Shown here one piece after another: positions 23,653 to 33,284 of a stretch of DNA of 64,000 bases. Each line of letters opens with the position of its first letter. Position 1 is the stretch's first letter. The notes under the pieces are model-generated. The model had not been told where the DNA came from. It saw nothing but the letters and a program-made list of their open reading frames with translations, and ran no database searches. A program made the translations under genes and the position numbers. Origin of the DNA: Methylobacter sp015476545 (lineage in GTDB: Bacteria; Pseudomonadota; Gammaproteobacteria; Methylococcales; Methylomonadaceae); contig NZ_CP197401.1 in NCBI RefSeq assembly GCF_052162025.1, positions 2,232,001-2,296,000 on the forward strand. The letters are read 5' to 3'.

Positions 23653-25494
23653 ATGATTGTTATGAGGAAAATCACCCCTTCCGCAGCGTGTTTTGCTCGG
23701 ACTTCAGGACCTAAGTATTTCTTTCTGTCTTTGTTCTTTGCCGCGCTAATCGGCTGTCAGACCGATCCCAAAACCGATCTCGACAGCGTCAAGCCAACAG
23801 GAGATCTTGCGGTGGAGGATACCGATAAGCTTTTCGTTGTCGATTGTTTGTTGCCGGAGCAAGCGAGCGGCCCAGGCGCTCAAAAGACCGATATTTCCTC
23901 TCCGCAGCCCATCAAAACCACAGCCGCTGAATGCAGGGCTCGCGGCGGCGAATATGTGGCTCACGATCGCACCGATGTCGAATCGGCTTTAAAAGTATGG
24001 CTGCCGCAGGCGCAGCAGGGTAATGCCGAGGCTCAGGTAATGCTGGGCGAGATTTACGAAAAAGGATTGGGCGGAACAGCTGATCCCGCTTTGGCGGCCC
24101 AATGGTATTCAAAAGCGGCCAAGCAAGGCAATTCGAGGGCACAGATTGATCTCGGCTATCTTTATGAGAAAGGATTGGGCGTAAAGAAAAATACTCGGAC
24201 TGCGTTGAATTGGTATCGCAAGGGATCAGGGCTTGCGAACTCAGGTTTGCAGTTTATGCCCGTGACCGAAGCCTCCGGTAGAGGCGGCAAAAGGAAACAG
24301 GGTGATAACGCACAACATCAGGCCAGGATCGGGGATAACGCTTCCGGTTCGGCGGATGATTCCGGACTTAAGCGGCGGAAGGCGGAATCCAGAGAAAAAC
24401 TCGATCAGTTGCAGGAGCAACTGAAATCTTTGGAGGAGGAATACCACAATACGTTTGCCCGCATTAAAAGTGACATGATCACTATAGAAGTCAAAGCGCC
24501 TCAAATGGATTCCAGGCGGGAAAAACTTGCCCTTGAAAGAGTTCATATCAAGCTCAAAAAGGACAAGAGCAAGCTGATGGCTCAAGGAGGGCAGATTAAG
24601 GAATTGAAGAAAGCGATCGAGCAGGAAGAAAAGACCCTGGCAGGCCTCAAAGATGTTCCGGCCGAGATGCCGGAGAAAAAGGGGGTACAGAAAAAAAATC
24701 ATAATGAAGCTTCTCTTGTCATAGCCAGCCTAAAATCCTACCCATCCGTTGATTTCGGCCGGTTTTATGCATTGATTATCGGCATTAATGACTATAAACA
24801 ACTGCCGGCGCTTCAAACATCGGTCAATGACGCCAAAGCGGTCGATGAAGTATTGCGGACGCGTTACGGCTATCAAACTAGGCTATTGATCAATGTCACC
24901 CAGCATCAGATCATGACCGCTTTCGATGATCTGAGAAAAGAGTTGACCGAAAAGGACAGTCTGTTGATTTATTACGCCGGTCTTGGCGAAATCGATAAAA
25001 ACGATCAAAGCGCCTACTGGCTGCCATCCGATGCGGAAAAGGCCAATATTGCCACTTGGCTGTCCAATCATAATGTCGCGCAACAGTTGAGCATTCTCCC
25101 GGCCAAGCATATCCTGGTTATTGCCGATTCGTGTTATTCCGGCATCATGACTAAAACGTCAATCGCTCATCTGCCGGAAGATGCGTCCGATAAAAAACGC
25201 AAGAAGTGGCTGAAGCTCATGAACAGCCGCAAGGGCAGAACCGTCATAACATCCGGGAGTGTTAAGCCAATACCGGATTCCAATGTCAGCAGCCATTCGG
25301 TATTCGCCAGTGCGTTTCTGAAGGCATTGAATGACAATACCGGCCTGCTTGAGGATTATGAACTGTACAGAATGGCCTCCGGTAAAGTCAAACAGTCCGC
25401 GTCACAGATCGGCTTTCAGCAAAGTCCGCAGTATTCCGCCATGCAGCATGCAGGGCACGAAGGCAGCCCGTTCTTTTTTGTGCCGAAGAGTTGA
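23653..25494 (+). CDS. Caspase-like (C14-type) lipoprotein with Sel1 repeats and altered catalytic His
   Basis: The start is taken at the ATG at 23,653; a TTG-started extension to 23,596 is possible but lacks support. Residues 1-35 form a lipoprotein signal ending in the lipobox LIGC. Two Sel1/TPR-like repeats follow (QQGNAEAQVMLGEIYEKGLG, QGNSRAQIDLGYLYEKGLG), then a charged coiled coil, then a caspase/metacaspase fold (FYALIIGINDYKQLPAL...). The catalytic Cys is present in ADSCYSG (codon 25,132-25,134). The catalytic His of the YAGHG motif is Leu (YYAGLG, codon CTT at 24,982-24,984). The gene lies 38 bases before a Ser/Thr kinase gene. It may be a non-proteolytic scaffold or receptor, likely periplasmic. 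Confidence 0.8.
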   Translation: MIVMRKITPSAACFARTSGPKYFFLSLFFAALIGCQTDPKTDLDSVKPTGDLAVEDTDKLFVVDCLLPEQASGPGAQKTDISSPQPIKTTAAECRARGGEYVAHDRTDVESALKVWLPQAQQGNAEAQVMLGEIYEKGLGGTADPALAAQWYSKAAKQGNSRAQIDLGYLYEKGLGVKKNTRTALNWYRKGSGLANSGLQFMPVTEASGRGGKRKQGDNAQHQARIGDNASGSADDSGLKRRKAESREKLDQLQEQLKSLEEEYHNTFARIKSDMITIEVKAPQMDSRREKLALERVHIKLKKDKSKLMAQGGQIKELKKAIEQEEKTLAGLKDVPAEMPEKKGVQKKNHNEASLVIASLKSYPSVDFGRFYALIIGINDYKQLPALQTSVNDAKAVDEVLRTRYGYQTRLLINVTQHQIMTAFDDLRKELTEKDSLLIYYAGLGEIDKNDQSAYWLPSDAEKANIATWLSNHNVAQQLSILPAKHILVIADSCYSGIMTKTSIAHLPEDASDKKRKKWLKLMNSRKGRTVITSGSVKPIPDSNVSSHSVFASAFLKALNDNTGLLEDYELYRMASGKVKQSASQIGFQQSPQYSAMQHAGHEGSPFFFVPKS

Positions 25495-25532
25495 CACGAT
25501 GCAATTTTTTATTTGATTCAGGAGTATGCACT

Positions 25533-27005
25533 ATGAATGCAGATGATTTAGGTGATGTGACGACGCGAATCAACCCGACGCTAACAAATCGCCGGTCATC
25601 CGATCAGGCAGATACATTAAAAGTAGGCTCGATACTGAACAAGCGCTTCGTGCTCAAGGAAGTGCTCGGCAGCGGCGGCATGGGCACAGTGTTCAGGGCA
25701 ACCGATTTGCGCCGTTTGAAAGCGCAGGATCAGCAACCGGATGTCGCCTTGAAAGTATTGAACATAGAATTCCGGGATGATCCGGGACTGTTCATTGCAC
25801 TTCAGCGAAAAATGAAGAAATCCCAGATGCTGGCGCATCCCAACATCGTCAGTGTCTATGATTTCGACCGCGACGGCCGCAATATTTTCATGGTCATGGA
25901 AATGCTGGAAGGCAAGTCGCTTTCTCATTACATACAGAAAATCGCCCGGCGGGGCGGCATTCCCTTCGACAAGGCCTGGCCTATTATCGAAAGAATGGCA
26001 TTGGCACTGGGCTATGCGCACAAAAAAAATATCGTTCATTCGGACTTTAAACCGGGCAATATCTTTATTACTGACGGCGGCGAAGTCAAGGTGCTGGATT
26101 TCGGCATCGCCAGCGCGGCCGTTAAACCGGAACACCAGAGTTATGATGGAACCGTTTTCAATCGTCGCAATCTGGAGGCGCTGACGCCGACTTATGCCGG
26201 CCTGAAAATGTTTGAAAACTGCATTCCCGATCCGCGGGACGATATTTATGCGCTGGCCTGCGTGAGTTATGAATTATTGGCCGGCAGGCATCCGTTCAAC
26301 AAACTGTCCGCCCAGAAGGCGCTGGAAACCAATCTGCAGCCGCCATTCATTCCGGGCTTGAAACGCCGGCAATGGAACGCCTTGACGCATGCTCTGGCGT
26401 TGAGGAGCGAGCAGAGAACAGCTTCCATTGCGCAATTCCTTGATGAAATACGGCCTAAATCGGCCCGGTCGGGTGGGGCTGTCAAAGCTTTAACGCCGCA
26501 TGCCCTGATTCTGAAAAGGAAGCAGATAAGAGGTTCTGTCAGGCAATTCCTTGATGCGATAAAGTCCAGGCTGTCCAGGCCGAACATCCTCGGCACAGTG
26601 ACGGTTATGGTTTCGATCGCGGCGGTGGGCGGTTACGTCTATATTTATCCAAGCATGAACGCGGCGCCGCCAGCAGTGATTGAACTGACTCCGGAACAGC
26701 AACTGCAGATTAAGGATCTGCTCGAACTGGCGCAAATCCATTTTGATGTCGGCTATATAACCGAGCCCCAAGACAGTAATGCCTTATGGACTTATCGTCA
26801 GGTGTTGGCTATTGACCCTGATAACCAGGAGGCCTTGCAAGGGGTGGAGAAGATTGCCGACCTGATTGAAAAGCAGGCAAATGAGTTGCTTGCCCAGCAG
26901 AAGCTCGATGAAAGCCTGGAAAAAATTGAAGAAGGACTGAAAGCACAACCTGAAAAGGATCGTTTGCTGTCATTGAAAGAGCAGATATTGAGAATGAGAC
27001 GATAG
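25533..27005 (+). CDS. Membrane-anchored Ser/Thr protein kinase
   Basis: The start is the ATG at 25,533 with AGGAG upstream, giving 490 residues. The kinase domain shows the glycine loop LGSGGMGTVFRATD, the VALKVL lysine, the catalytic loop IVHSDFKPGN (HSD instead of HRD, with Asp and Asn kept) and VLDFGIAS as the DFG. One membrane helix follows (TVTVMVSIAAVGGYVYIYP, about residue 350). The C-terminal 110 periplasmic residues look like TPR helices. Catalytic residues are present, so the kinase should be active. It follows the caspase-like lipoprotein, whose periplasmic Sel1 repeats could meet this TPR region. Kinases of this type regulate T6SS in some bacteria; that link is inference here. 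Confidence 0.85.
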   Translation: MNADDLGDVTTRINPTLTNRRSSDQADTLKVGSILNKRFVLKEVLGSGGMGTVFRATDLRRLKAQDQQPDVALKVLNIEFRDDPGLFIALQRKMKKSQMLAHPNIVSVYDFDRDGRNIFMVMEMLEGKSLSHYIQKIARRGGIPFDKAWPIIERMALALGYAHKKNIVHSDFKPGNIFITDGGEVKVLDFGIASAAVKPEHQSYDGTVFNRRNLEALTPTYAGLKMFENCIPDPRDDIYALACVSYELLAGRHPFNKLSAQKALETNLQPPFIPGLKRRQWNALTHALALRSEQRTASIAQFLDEIRPKSARSGGAVKALTPHALILKRKQIRGSVRQFLDAIKSRLSRPNILGTVTVMVSIAAVGGYVYIYPSMNAAPPAVIELTPEQQLQIKDLLELAQIHFDVGYITEPQDSNALWTYRQVLAIDPDNQEALQGVEKIADLIEKQANELLAQQKLDESLEKIEEGLKAQPEKDRLLSLKEQILRMRR

Positions 27006-27046
27006 GGCTCGCGCTTCGGATGCATGGCTTCATGGCAGATGAATTC

Positions 27047-27066
27047 CAGAGCGGATTTGCTCTGGC
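27047..27066. terminator. Hairpin between convergent kinase and mdtC genes
   Basis: A perfect 7-bp stem CCAGAGC/GCTCTGG with the loop GGATTT, located between the two convergent stops at 27,005 and 27,091. It could serve both transcripts. The loop sequence recalls the REP-like family. Confidence 0.55.
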
Positions 27067-27090
27067 AAGCTACCAGCAACGCGTCCCATC

Positions 27091-30000
27091 TCAAAACCGG
27101 GCTTCGGCCGCATTACGGCCAAAACGGCGTCGGCACCACAGCTGGAAGCGGTCCAGGTAAAGATACACCACTGGCGTCGTATAAAGGGTCAGCATTTGGC
27201 TGACGATCAGCCCGCCGACGATGGAAATGCCCAGCGGCTGGCGTAGCTCAGCACCATAGCCGGTTCCGAAAGCCAGCGGCAGGGCGCCCAGCAGTGCCGC
27301 CATGGTCGTCATCATGATCGGCCGAAAACGCATGAGGCAGGCGGTAAAAATGGCGTCGTGCGGGTTCAGGCCCTCGTTGCGCTCGGCATCGAGCGCGAAG
27401 TCGATCATCATGATGGCGTTTTTCTTCACCAGGCCGATCAGCAAAATCACGCCGATCAGGGCAATGATGCTGAACTCGGTTTTGAATGCGAGCAGGGCAA
27501 GCAGCGCGCCGACGCCGGCCGAAGGCAGCGTGGAAAGGATAGTCAACGGATGGATGTAACTCTCGTACAGTACGCCCAGCACGATATAAATCGTGGCCAG
27601 CGCGGCCAGGATCAGCCAGGGCTGGTTGCGCAGGGACTGCGCGAAGGCCTTGGCCGTGCCCTGGAAACTGCCGTGTATCGAATCGGGCACGCCCAGTTGA
27701 ACCATCGTCTCCTCGATGGCCTGAGTGGCCGTCGACAATGAGGCCCCCCCCTTGAGATTGAACGACAGCGTGGATGCGGCGAACTGGCCCTGATGGTTGA
27801 CGGTCAGCGGCGCATTGGTCAGGCCGTAGCTGGCAAAGGCCGATAGGGGCACTTGCTTGCCCTCCGGCAATTCCGGGCTGGGCGGGATGCTCACATACAA
27901 ATTTTTCAGCGTGTCGGGATGCTGCCAGTATTCGGGCGCCACTTCCATCACGACGTGATACTGGTTGAGGGGCGTATAAATGACCGACACCTGGCGCTGG
28001 CCGAAGGCGTTATTCAGCGTCGAATCGATAAGGGCCTGGCTGACGCCCAGGCGCGAGGCCGCGTCGCGGTCCACAATCAGGGATACCTGCTGGCCTCTTT
28101 CCTGCTGATCGGTGTTGACGTCCGCCAGTTCGGGGCGTTGCGACAGCGCTTTTAGAATCTGCGGCGTCCAGGTGCGGAGGTCATCGAGACTTTCGGCCTG
28201 CAGCGTGTATTCGAACATGGCCGCCGCGCCGCGTGCGCCGACGCGCAGGTCCTGTACCGGCTGCAGGAACAGGCTGGCTCCCGGCTCTCTGGCGAGCCGG
28301 GTACGCAGGCGCTGCATGATCTGATCGGATGTCAGCTGGCGTTCCTCCAGCGGCTTAAGAGTCGCGAACATGAATCCGGTATTGCCGCCGCGGGTAAAGC
28401 CGACGACGTTTTCAACGCCCGGAGCCTCGCGCACGATCTCGGCAAAATCGATCAGTTTCTGCTTCAGGGCGGTCGATGAAATGCTTTCATCGGCCCGGAG
28501 CGCGCCGGCCAGCCGGCCGGAATCCTGCACGGGAAAGAAACCCTTGGGCACGATAGCGTAGAGATAGATATTCAAAATGATCGTTCCCAGCAACAGCGCC
28601 ATCATCAGCGGTCCGTGATCCAGCGCCCAGCGCAGCGTCCGCTCATAGCCGGCGAGCAGGCGGTCGAACTGGCGCTCGCTCCAGTGATAAAGCCGTCCGT
28701 GTCGCCGCTCCTCGGCGCGGGCGAGCCAGCGCGAGCAGAGCATCGGGGCCGTGGTCAGCGAGGCTACCAGCGAGATCATGACCGCCGCCGAGAGCGTGGC
28801 CGCGAACTCACGGAACAGGCGGCCGACGATGCCGCCCATCAGCAGGATCGGAATAAACACGGCAATCAGCGACAGGCTCATGGACAAGACCGTGAAGCCG
28901 ACTTCGCCGGCGCCTTTTATGGCGGCCTGAAACGGCGGCAGGCCTTTCTCGATGTGCCGGGTGGTGTTTTCCAGTACGACGATGGCGTCATCGACCACAA
29001 AGCCGGTCGCGATAGTCAGTGCCATCAAGGACAAATTATTCAAGCTGAAGCCGAACAGATACATCACTCCGAAAGTGCCGATCAGCGACAGCGGCACGGT
29101 GATGGATGGAATCAAAGCCGAGCGCAGATTGCGCAGGAACAGGAATACGACCAGAACCACCAGCCCGATGGCGATCCAGAGCGTTTTTTCCACTTCATAT
29201 AGCGAAGCGCGGATGGTGCTGGACCTGTCCATAGGCACCGACAGGTCTATGGATTGCGGTATGGAGGCTTTAAGCTGGGGCAGCATTGCCCTGACTCTGT
29301 CCACGGTTTCGATGATGTTGGCCTCGGGCTGCTTGCGCAGGATCAGTATAACGGACGGCTTGCCATTACTGATGCCGGAGTTTCGCAGGTCTTCCACGGA
29401 ATCGACGGCCTGGCCGAGATCGGCGATGCGCACGGGCGCGCCGTTGCGATAGGCAACGATAAGCGGCAGGTAATCGTCCGCCGTGCTGACCTGGTCGTTG
29501 GCATAGATCTGCCAGTGCCGGCTGTCTTCTGCGACGGAGCCCTTGGGCCTGTTGGCATTGGTCGAGTCAATCGCCGCGCGGACATCATCAAAGCCGATCC
29601 CGTACTTTGCCAGCGCGTCGGGATTGAGCTCCACCCGGACCGCCGGCAGCGAACTGCCGCCGACGTCTACTTGGCCGATGCCCGGAATCTGCGAGATTTT
29701 CTGCGCCAGAATCGTCGAGGCCGCATCGTAGAGTTGGCCGCGGGTCTGGGTGGCCGAGGTCAGCGCGATGATCATGATGGGCGCGTCGGCCGGGTTGACC
29801 TTGCGATAGCTGGGGCGGGTCGGCAGGTTCGTGGGCAAAAGGCTGCTGGCCGCATTGATCGCAGCCTGCACGTCCCGCGCGGCGCCGTTGATGTCGCGCT
29901 CGAGATCGAATTGCAGGCTGATGCTCGTGGAGCCTGTTGAGCTCGTTGATGTCATTTCGTTGATGCCCGCGATCCGGCCGAGAGTGCGCTCAAGCGGTGT

Positions 30001-30195
30001 GGCTACCGTGGCGGCCATGGTTTCGGGGCTGGCGCCGGGCAGGCGGGCCGACACGGAAATGGCCGGGAAATCGACTTGCGGCAGCGGCGAAACCGGCAGT
30101 TGCAGGAATGCGACCAAGCCGGCCAGCGCCAGTCCCAGCGTCAGCAGCGTGGTCGCTACGGGGCGGGCGATGAAATGCGTGGACAGCATCGTCAC
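27091..30195 (-). CDS. mdtC: RND multidrug efflux pump subunit, MdtC type
   Basis: A 1,034-residue inner-membrane RND transporter of normal length. It begins MLSTHFIARPVATTLLTLGL and has LPQVDFPAISVSARLPGASP, the FVVDDAIVVLENTTRHIEKG transmembrane segment with its proton-relay Asp pair, and FFPVQDSGRL. MdtB and MdtC are paired, non-identical pump chains that form a heterotrimer with the adaptor MdtA and an outer-membrane channel. The gene overlaps mdtB by 4 bases. No outer-membrane factor is encoded next to it, so a TolC-type protein elsewhere must be used. Assignment to MdtC rather than another RND chain rests on the paired layout and N-terminal signature. Confidence 0.85.
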   Translation of the reverse strand: MTMLSTHFIARPVATTLLTLGLALAGLVAFLQLPVSPLPQVDFPAISVSARLPGASPETMAATVATPLERTLGRIAGINEMTSTSSTGSTSISLQFDLERDINGAARDVQAAINAASSLLPTNLPTRPSYRKVNPADAPIMIIALTSATQTRGQLYDAASTILAQKISQIPGIGQVDVGGSSLPAVRVELNPDALAKYGIGFDDVRAAIDSTNANRPKGSVAEDSRHWQIYANDQVSTADDYLPLIVAYRNGAPVRIADLGQAVDSVEDLRNSGISNGKPSVILILRKQPEANIIETVDRVRAMLPQLKASIPQSIDLSVPMDRSSTIRASLYEVEKTLWIAIGLVVLVVFLFLRNLRSALIPSITVPLSLIGTFGVMYLFGFSLNNLSLMALTIATGFVVDDAIVVLENTTRHIEKGLPPFQAAIKGAGEVGFTVLSMSLSLIAVFIPILLMGGIVGRLFREFAATLSAAVMISLVASLTTAPMLCSRWLARAEERRHGRLYHWSERQFDRLLAGYERTLRWALDHGPLMMALLLGTIILNIYLYAIVPKGFFPVQDSGRLAGALRADESISSTALKQKLIDFAEIVREAPGVENVVGFTRGGNTGFMFATLKPLEERQLTSDQIMQRLRTRLAREPGASLFLQPVQDLRVGARGAAAMFEYTLQAESLDDLRTWTPQILKALSQRPELADVNTDQQERGQQVSLIVDRDAASRLGVSQALIDSTLNNAFGQRQVSVIYTPLNQYHVVMEVAPEYWQHPDTLKNLYVSIPPSPELPEGKQVPLSAFASYGLTNAPLTVNHQGQFAASTLSFNLKGGASLSTATQAIEETMVQLGVPDSIHGSFQGTAKAFAQSLRNQPWLILAALATIYIVLGVLYESYIHPLTILSTLPSAGVGALLALLAFKTEFSIIALIGVILLIGLVKKNAIMMIDFALDAERNEGLNPHDAIFTACLMRFRPIMMTTMAALLGALPLAFGTGYGAELRQPLGISIVGGLIVSQMLTLYTTPVVYLYLDRFQLWCRRRFGRNAAEARF

Positions 30196-33100
30196 AGCCG
30201 GGCCTCACTGCTTTGCGAGCGCGACAGCCGCCGGCTCAGCCTGTCGAAAGCCAGATAAATGACCGGCGTCGTGAACAGCGTCAGCAGCTGGCTGAAAATC
30301 AGTCCGCCGACCATGGTGATGCCCAAAGGATGGCGCAGCTCCGATCCGACGCCCGTGCCCAGCATCAACGGCAGAGCGCTCAGCAGCGCCGCCATGGTTG
30401 TCATCATGATCGGCCGAAAGCGCAGCAGGGACGCCTGAAAGATCGCCTCGCGCGCGGGCTTGCCTTCCTTGCGTTCGGCCTCCAAAGCAAAGTCGATCAT
30501 CATAATGGCGTTTTTCTTGACGATGCCGATCAGCAAAATGATGCCGATGATGCCGATGATGCCCAGGTCGTTGCCCGACAGCATCAGCGCCAGCAGGGCG
30601 CCGACGCCGGCCGAGGGCAGCGTCGACAGGATCGTGACCGGATGGATATAGCTCTCATAGAGCACGCCCAGCACGATATAGACGGTCACGATCGCGGCCA
30701 GGATCAGCCACAGCGTGTTTGTGAGCGAGGCGGTAAAGGCGCGCGTGGCGCCCTGGTAGCTGGTTTGTATGCTTAGAGGCAGGCCGATTTCCTGCTTGGC
30801 GGCCTCGACGCTTTCGATCGCTTCGCCGAGAGCCGCGCCCGGCGCCAGATTGAATGAGACCGTCGAAGCCGGGAACTGGCCCAGATGATTGATGACGAGC
30901 GGGACTGACTGCTCTGCTACGCTGGCAATGGCTGGGAGCGGCACCTGCGTGCCGTTCGCTGAACCGATGCGGAGGTCTCTCAGGGCCGCCGGGCTCTTTT
31001 GATACTCCGGCTTGACTTCCAGTACGACACGGTACTGGTTCGACTGTGTGAAGCTGGTCGATATCAGCCGCTGGCCGAAGGCGTTATATAAGGCGTCATC
31101 GATGTCCTGAGTCGTAACGCCGAGGCGGCTGGCGCTGTCGCGGTCTATCGATACGAAAGCCTGAAGCCCCTGGTCCTGGATATCGCTGGTTACATCGGCC
31201 AGATAGGGTTTGTGTGAAAGTTGTTCGACGAGCCGGCGCGTCCAGTGGCTCAGTTCATCGGGATTGACCGCTTCCAGCGTGAACTGGTACTGCGTGCGGC
31301 TGACGCGGTTCTCAATGGTCAGATCCTGCACCGGCTGCAGGTACAGCGTGATGCCGGGTACTTCCGCAAGCTTCGGCTGCAGGCGCTGGATGACTTCCGA
31401 TGCGCTGATGCCGCGCTCGGTCAATGGCTTCAGCGTGATGAAAAAACGCCCGCTGTTGAGCGTGGGATTGGCGCCGTCCACGCCGATAAATGAAGACAGA
31501 TTTTCGACAGCCGGATCGGCCAGCACTGCCGTGGCCAGTGCCTGCTGGCGCTGCGCCATGGCTTCGAAGGATATGGTCTGCGGCGCTTCGGAGATGCCTT
31601 GAATGACGCCGGTGTCCTGAATCGGGAAGAAGCCCTTGGGCACGATGACATACAGGAACACGGTCAGCGCCAATGTCGCGAAAGCCACCAGCAGCGTAAT
31701 GCCCTGATGATTGAGCACCCGGTTCAGCATTCTCCCGTAACCGCTGGTGAGTTTGTCAAAAAAGCGGCCGCTGGTATGGTGGATGCGGCCGGACTGTTTT
31801 TCCGAAACCGGGCGCAGGATCTTTGCGCACATCATCGGCGTCAGGGTCAGCGAGATAATGCCGGAGATCAGGATCGCCACGGCCAGCGTGATCGCGAATT
31901 CGCTAAACAGACGCCCGACCACGTCTTGCATGAACAGCAGCGGGATCAGCACGGCGACCATGGAAAGCGTCAGCGAGATGATTGTGAAGCCGATCTGTTC
32001 CGAGCCCTTGAGCGCGGCTTGCAGGGGACTCTCGCCCTGTTCGATGTAGCGCGCGATGTTCTCGACAACCACGATGGCGTCATCGACGACGAAGCCGGCC
32101 GCGATGGTCAGCGCCATCAGCGTCAGGTTATTGATGCTGAAATCGGCCAGATACATCACGGCAAACGTGCCGATCAGTGACAGCGGCACAGCGACGCCAG
32201 GAATAGTCGTTGCGGAGGCATTGCGCAGAAACAGGTAGATCACCAGCACCACCAGCGCCACAGCCAGCAGGAGCTCATGCTCGACATCCTGTACGGAGGC
32301 ACGGATGGTTGTCGTGCGGTCACTCAACGGCACGATTTCCAGCGCGCTGGGCATGGCCGTCTGCAACTGGGGCAGCAACGCCTTGATGCGCTCCACCACT
32401 TCGATGACGTTGGTGCCGGGCTGGCGCTGGATATTGACGATCACGGCCGCCGTTTCGTTGGCCCAGGCCGCCAGCCGCACGTTTTCGGCCGCGTCGCTGA
32501 CTTCGGCGACATCGGATACGCGCACAGGCCTGTCGTCGCGGTAGGCGATGATAATCGGCCTGTACTCGGCCGCCGAGCGGAGCTGGTCATTGGCATCGAT
32601 GATGGCCGCGCGCGCCGGGCCGTCGAACATGCCCTTGGGCTGATTGACATTGGCGCGGGCAATGGCCGTGCGCAGGTCTTCCAGGCTCAGGTTGTAGGCT
32701 GCGAGCGCCATCGGATTGGCCTGGATGCGCACAGCCGGGCGCTGGCCGCCGCTGATGCTGACCAGGCCGACGCCCGGCAGTTGCGACAGTTTCTGTGCCA
32801 GGCGCGTGTCCACGAGATCCTCGACCTTGGTCAAGGGCAGCGTCTTCGAACTGACCGCCAGCGTCATGATCGGCGCGTCCGCCGGGTTGACCTTGCTGTA
32901 AACGGGCGGCATGGGCAGATCAGTCGGCAGAAAGCTGGTAGCCGCGTTAATGGCCGCCTGCACTTCCTGTTCGGCAATGTCGATGTCCAGCTCCAGATCG
33001 AACTGGAGCGTGACGACCGACGCGCCGCCCGAGCTGGAGGACGACATCTGATTGAGTCCCGGCATCTGGCCGAACTGGCGTTCCAGCGGTGCCGTGACCG

Positions 33101-33284
33101 ATGAGGTCATGACGTCCGGGCTGGCGCCGGGATAGAGCGTGACGACCTGAATGGTCGGATAGTCGACCTGGGGCAGGGCGGAGATCGGCAGCGCGCGGTA
33201 GCCGATGATCCCGACCAGCAGCAGGGCCACCATCAGCAGCGATGTGGCGACCGGGCGCAGGATGAAGGTGCGGGATGGGTTCAT
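30192..33284 (-). CDS. mdtB: RND multidrug efflux pump subunit, MdtB type
   Basis: A 1,030-residue RND transporter starting MNPSRTFILRPVATSLLMVA, with LPQVDYPTIQVVTLYPGASP, SSSSSGGASVVTLQF and FVVDDAIVVVENIARYIEQG in the fourth transmembrane segment. It is the first pump chain of the operon and overlaps both neighbours by 4 bases (ATGA), so all three products are made together. Substrates cannot be read from the sequence; MdtABC homologues export bile salts, novobiocin and metal-related compounds in enterobacteria. Nothing is broken. Confidence 0.85.
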   Translation of the reverse strand: MNPSRTFILRPVATSLLMVALLLVGIIGYRALPISALPQVDYPTIQVVTLYPGASPDVMTSSVTAPLERQFGQMPGLNQMSSSSSGGASVVTLQFDLELDIDIAEQEVQAAINAATSFLPTDLPMPPVYSKVNPADAPIMTLAVSSKTLPLTKVEDLVDTRLAQKLSQLPGVGLVSISGGQRPAVRIQANPMALAAYNLSLEDLRTAIARANVNQPKGMFDGPARAAIIDANDQLRSAAEYRPIIIAYRDDRPVRVSDVAEVSDAAENVRLAAWANETAAVIVNIQRQPGTNVIEVVERIKALLPQLQTAMPSALEIVPLSDRTTTIRASVQDVEHELLLAVALVVLVIYLFLRNASATTIPGVAVPLSLIGTFAVMYLADFSINNLTLMALTIAAGFVVDDAIVVVENIARYIEQGESPLQAALKGSEQIGFTIISLTLSMVAVLIPLLFMQDVVGRLFSEFAITLAVAILISGIISLTLTPMMCAKILRPVSEKQSGRIHHTSGRFFDKLTSGYGRMLNRVLNHQGITLLVAFATLALTVFLYVIVPKGFFPIQDTGVIQGISEAPQTISFEAMAQRQQALATAVLADPAVENLSSFIGVDGANPTLNSGRFFITLKPLTERGISASEVIQRLQPKLAEVPGITLYLQPVQDLTIENRVSRTQYQFTLEAVNPDELSHWTRRLVEQLSHKPYLADVTSDIQDQGLQAFVSIDRDSASRLGVTTQDIDDALYNAFGQRLISTSFTQSNQYRVVLEVKPEYQKSPAALRDLRIGSANGTQVPLPAIASVAEQSVPLVINHLGQFPASTVSFNLAPGAALGEAIESVEAAKQEIGLPLSIQTSYQGATRAFTASLTNTLWLILAAIVTVYIVLGVLYESYIHPVTILSTLPSAGVGALLALMLSGNDLGIIGIIGIILLIGIVKKNAIMMIDFALEAERKEGKPAREAIFQASLLRFRPIMMTTMAALLSALPLMLGTGVGSELRHPLGITMVGGLIFSQLLTLFTTPVIYLAFDRLSRRLSRSQSSEARL

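Noticed and set aside
28615..29202. Long plus-strand frames opposite the efflux genes
   Set aside because: They are shadows of mdtB and mdtC caused by high GC at third positions.
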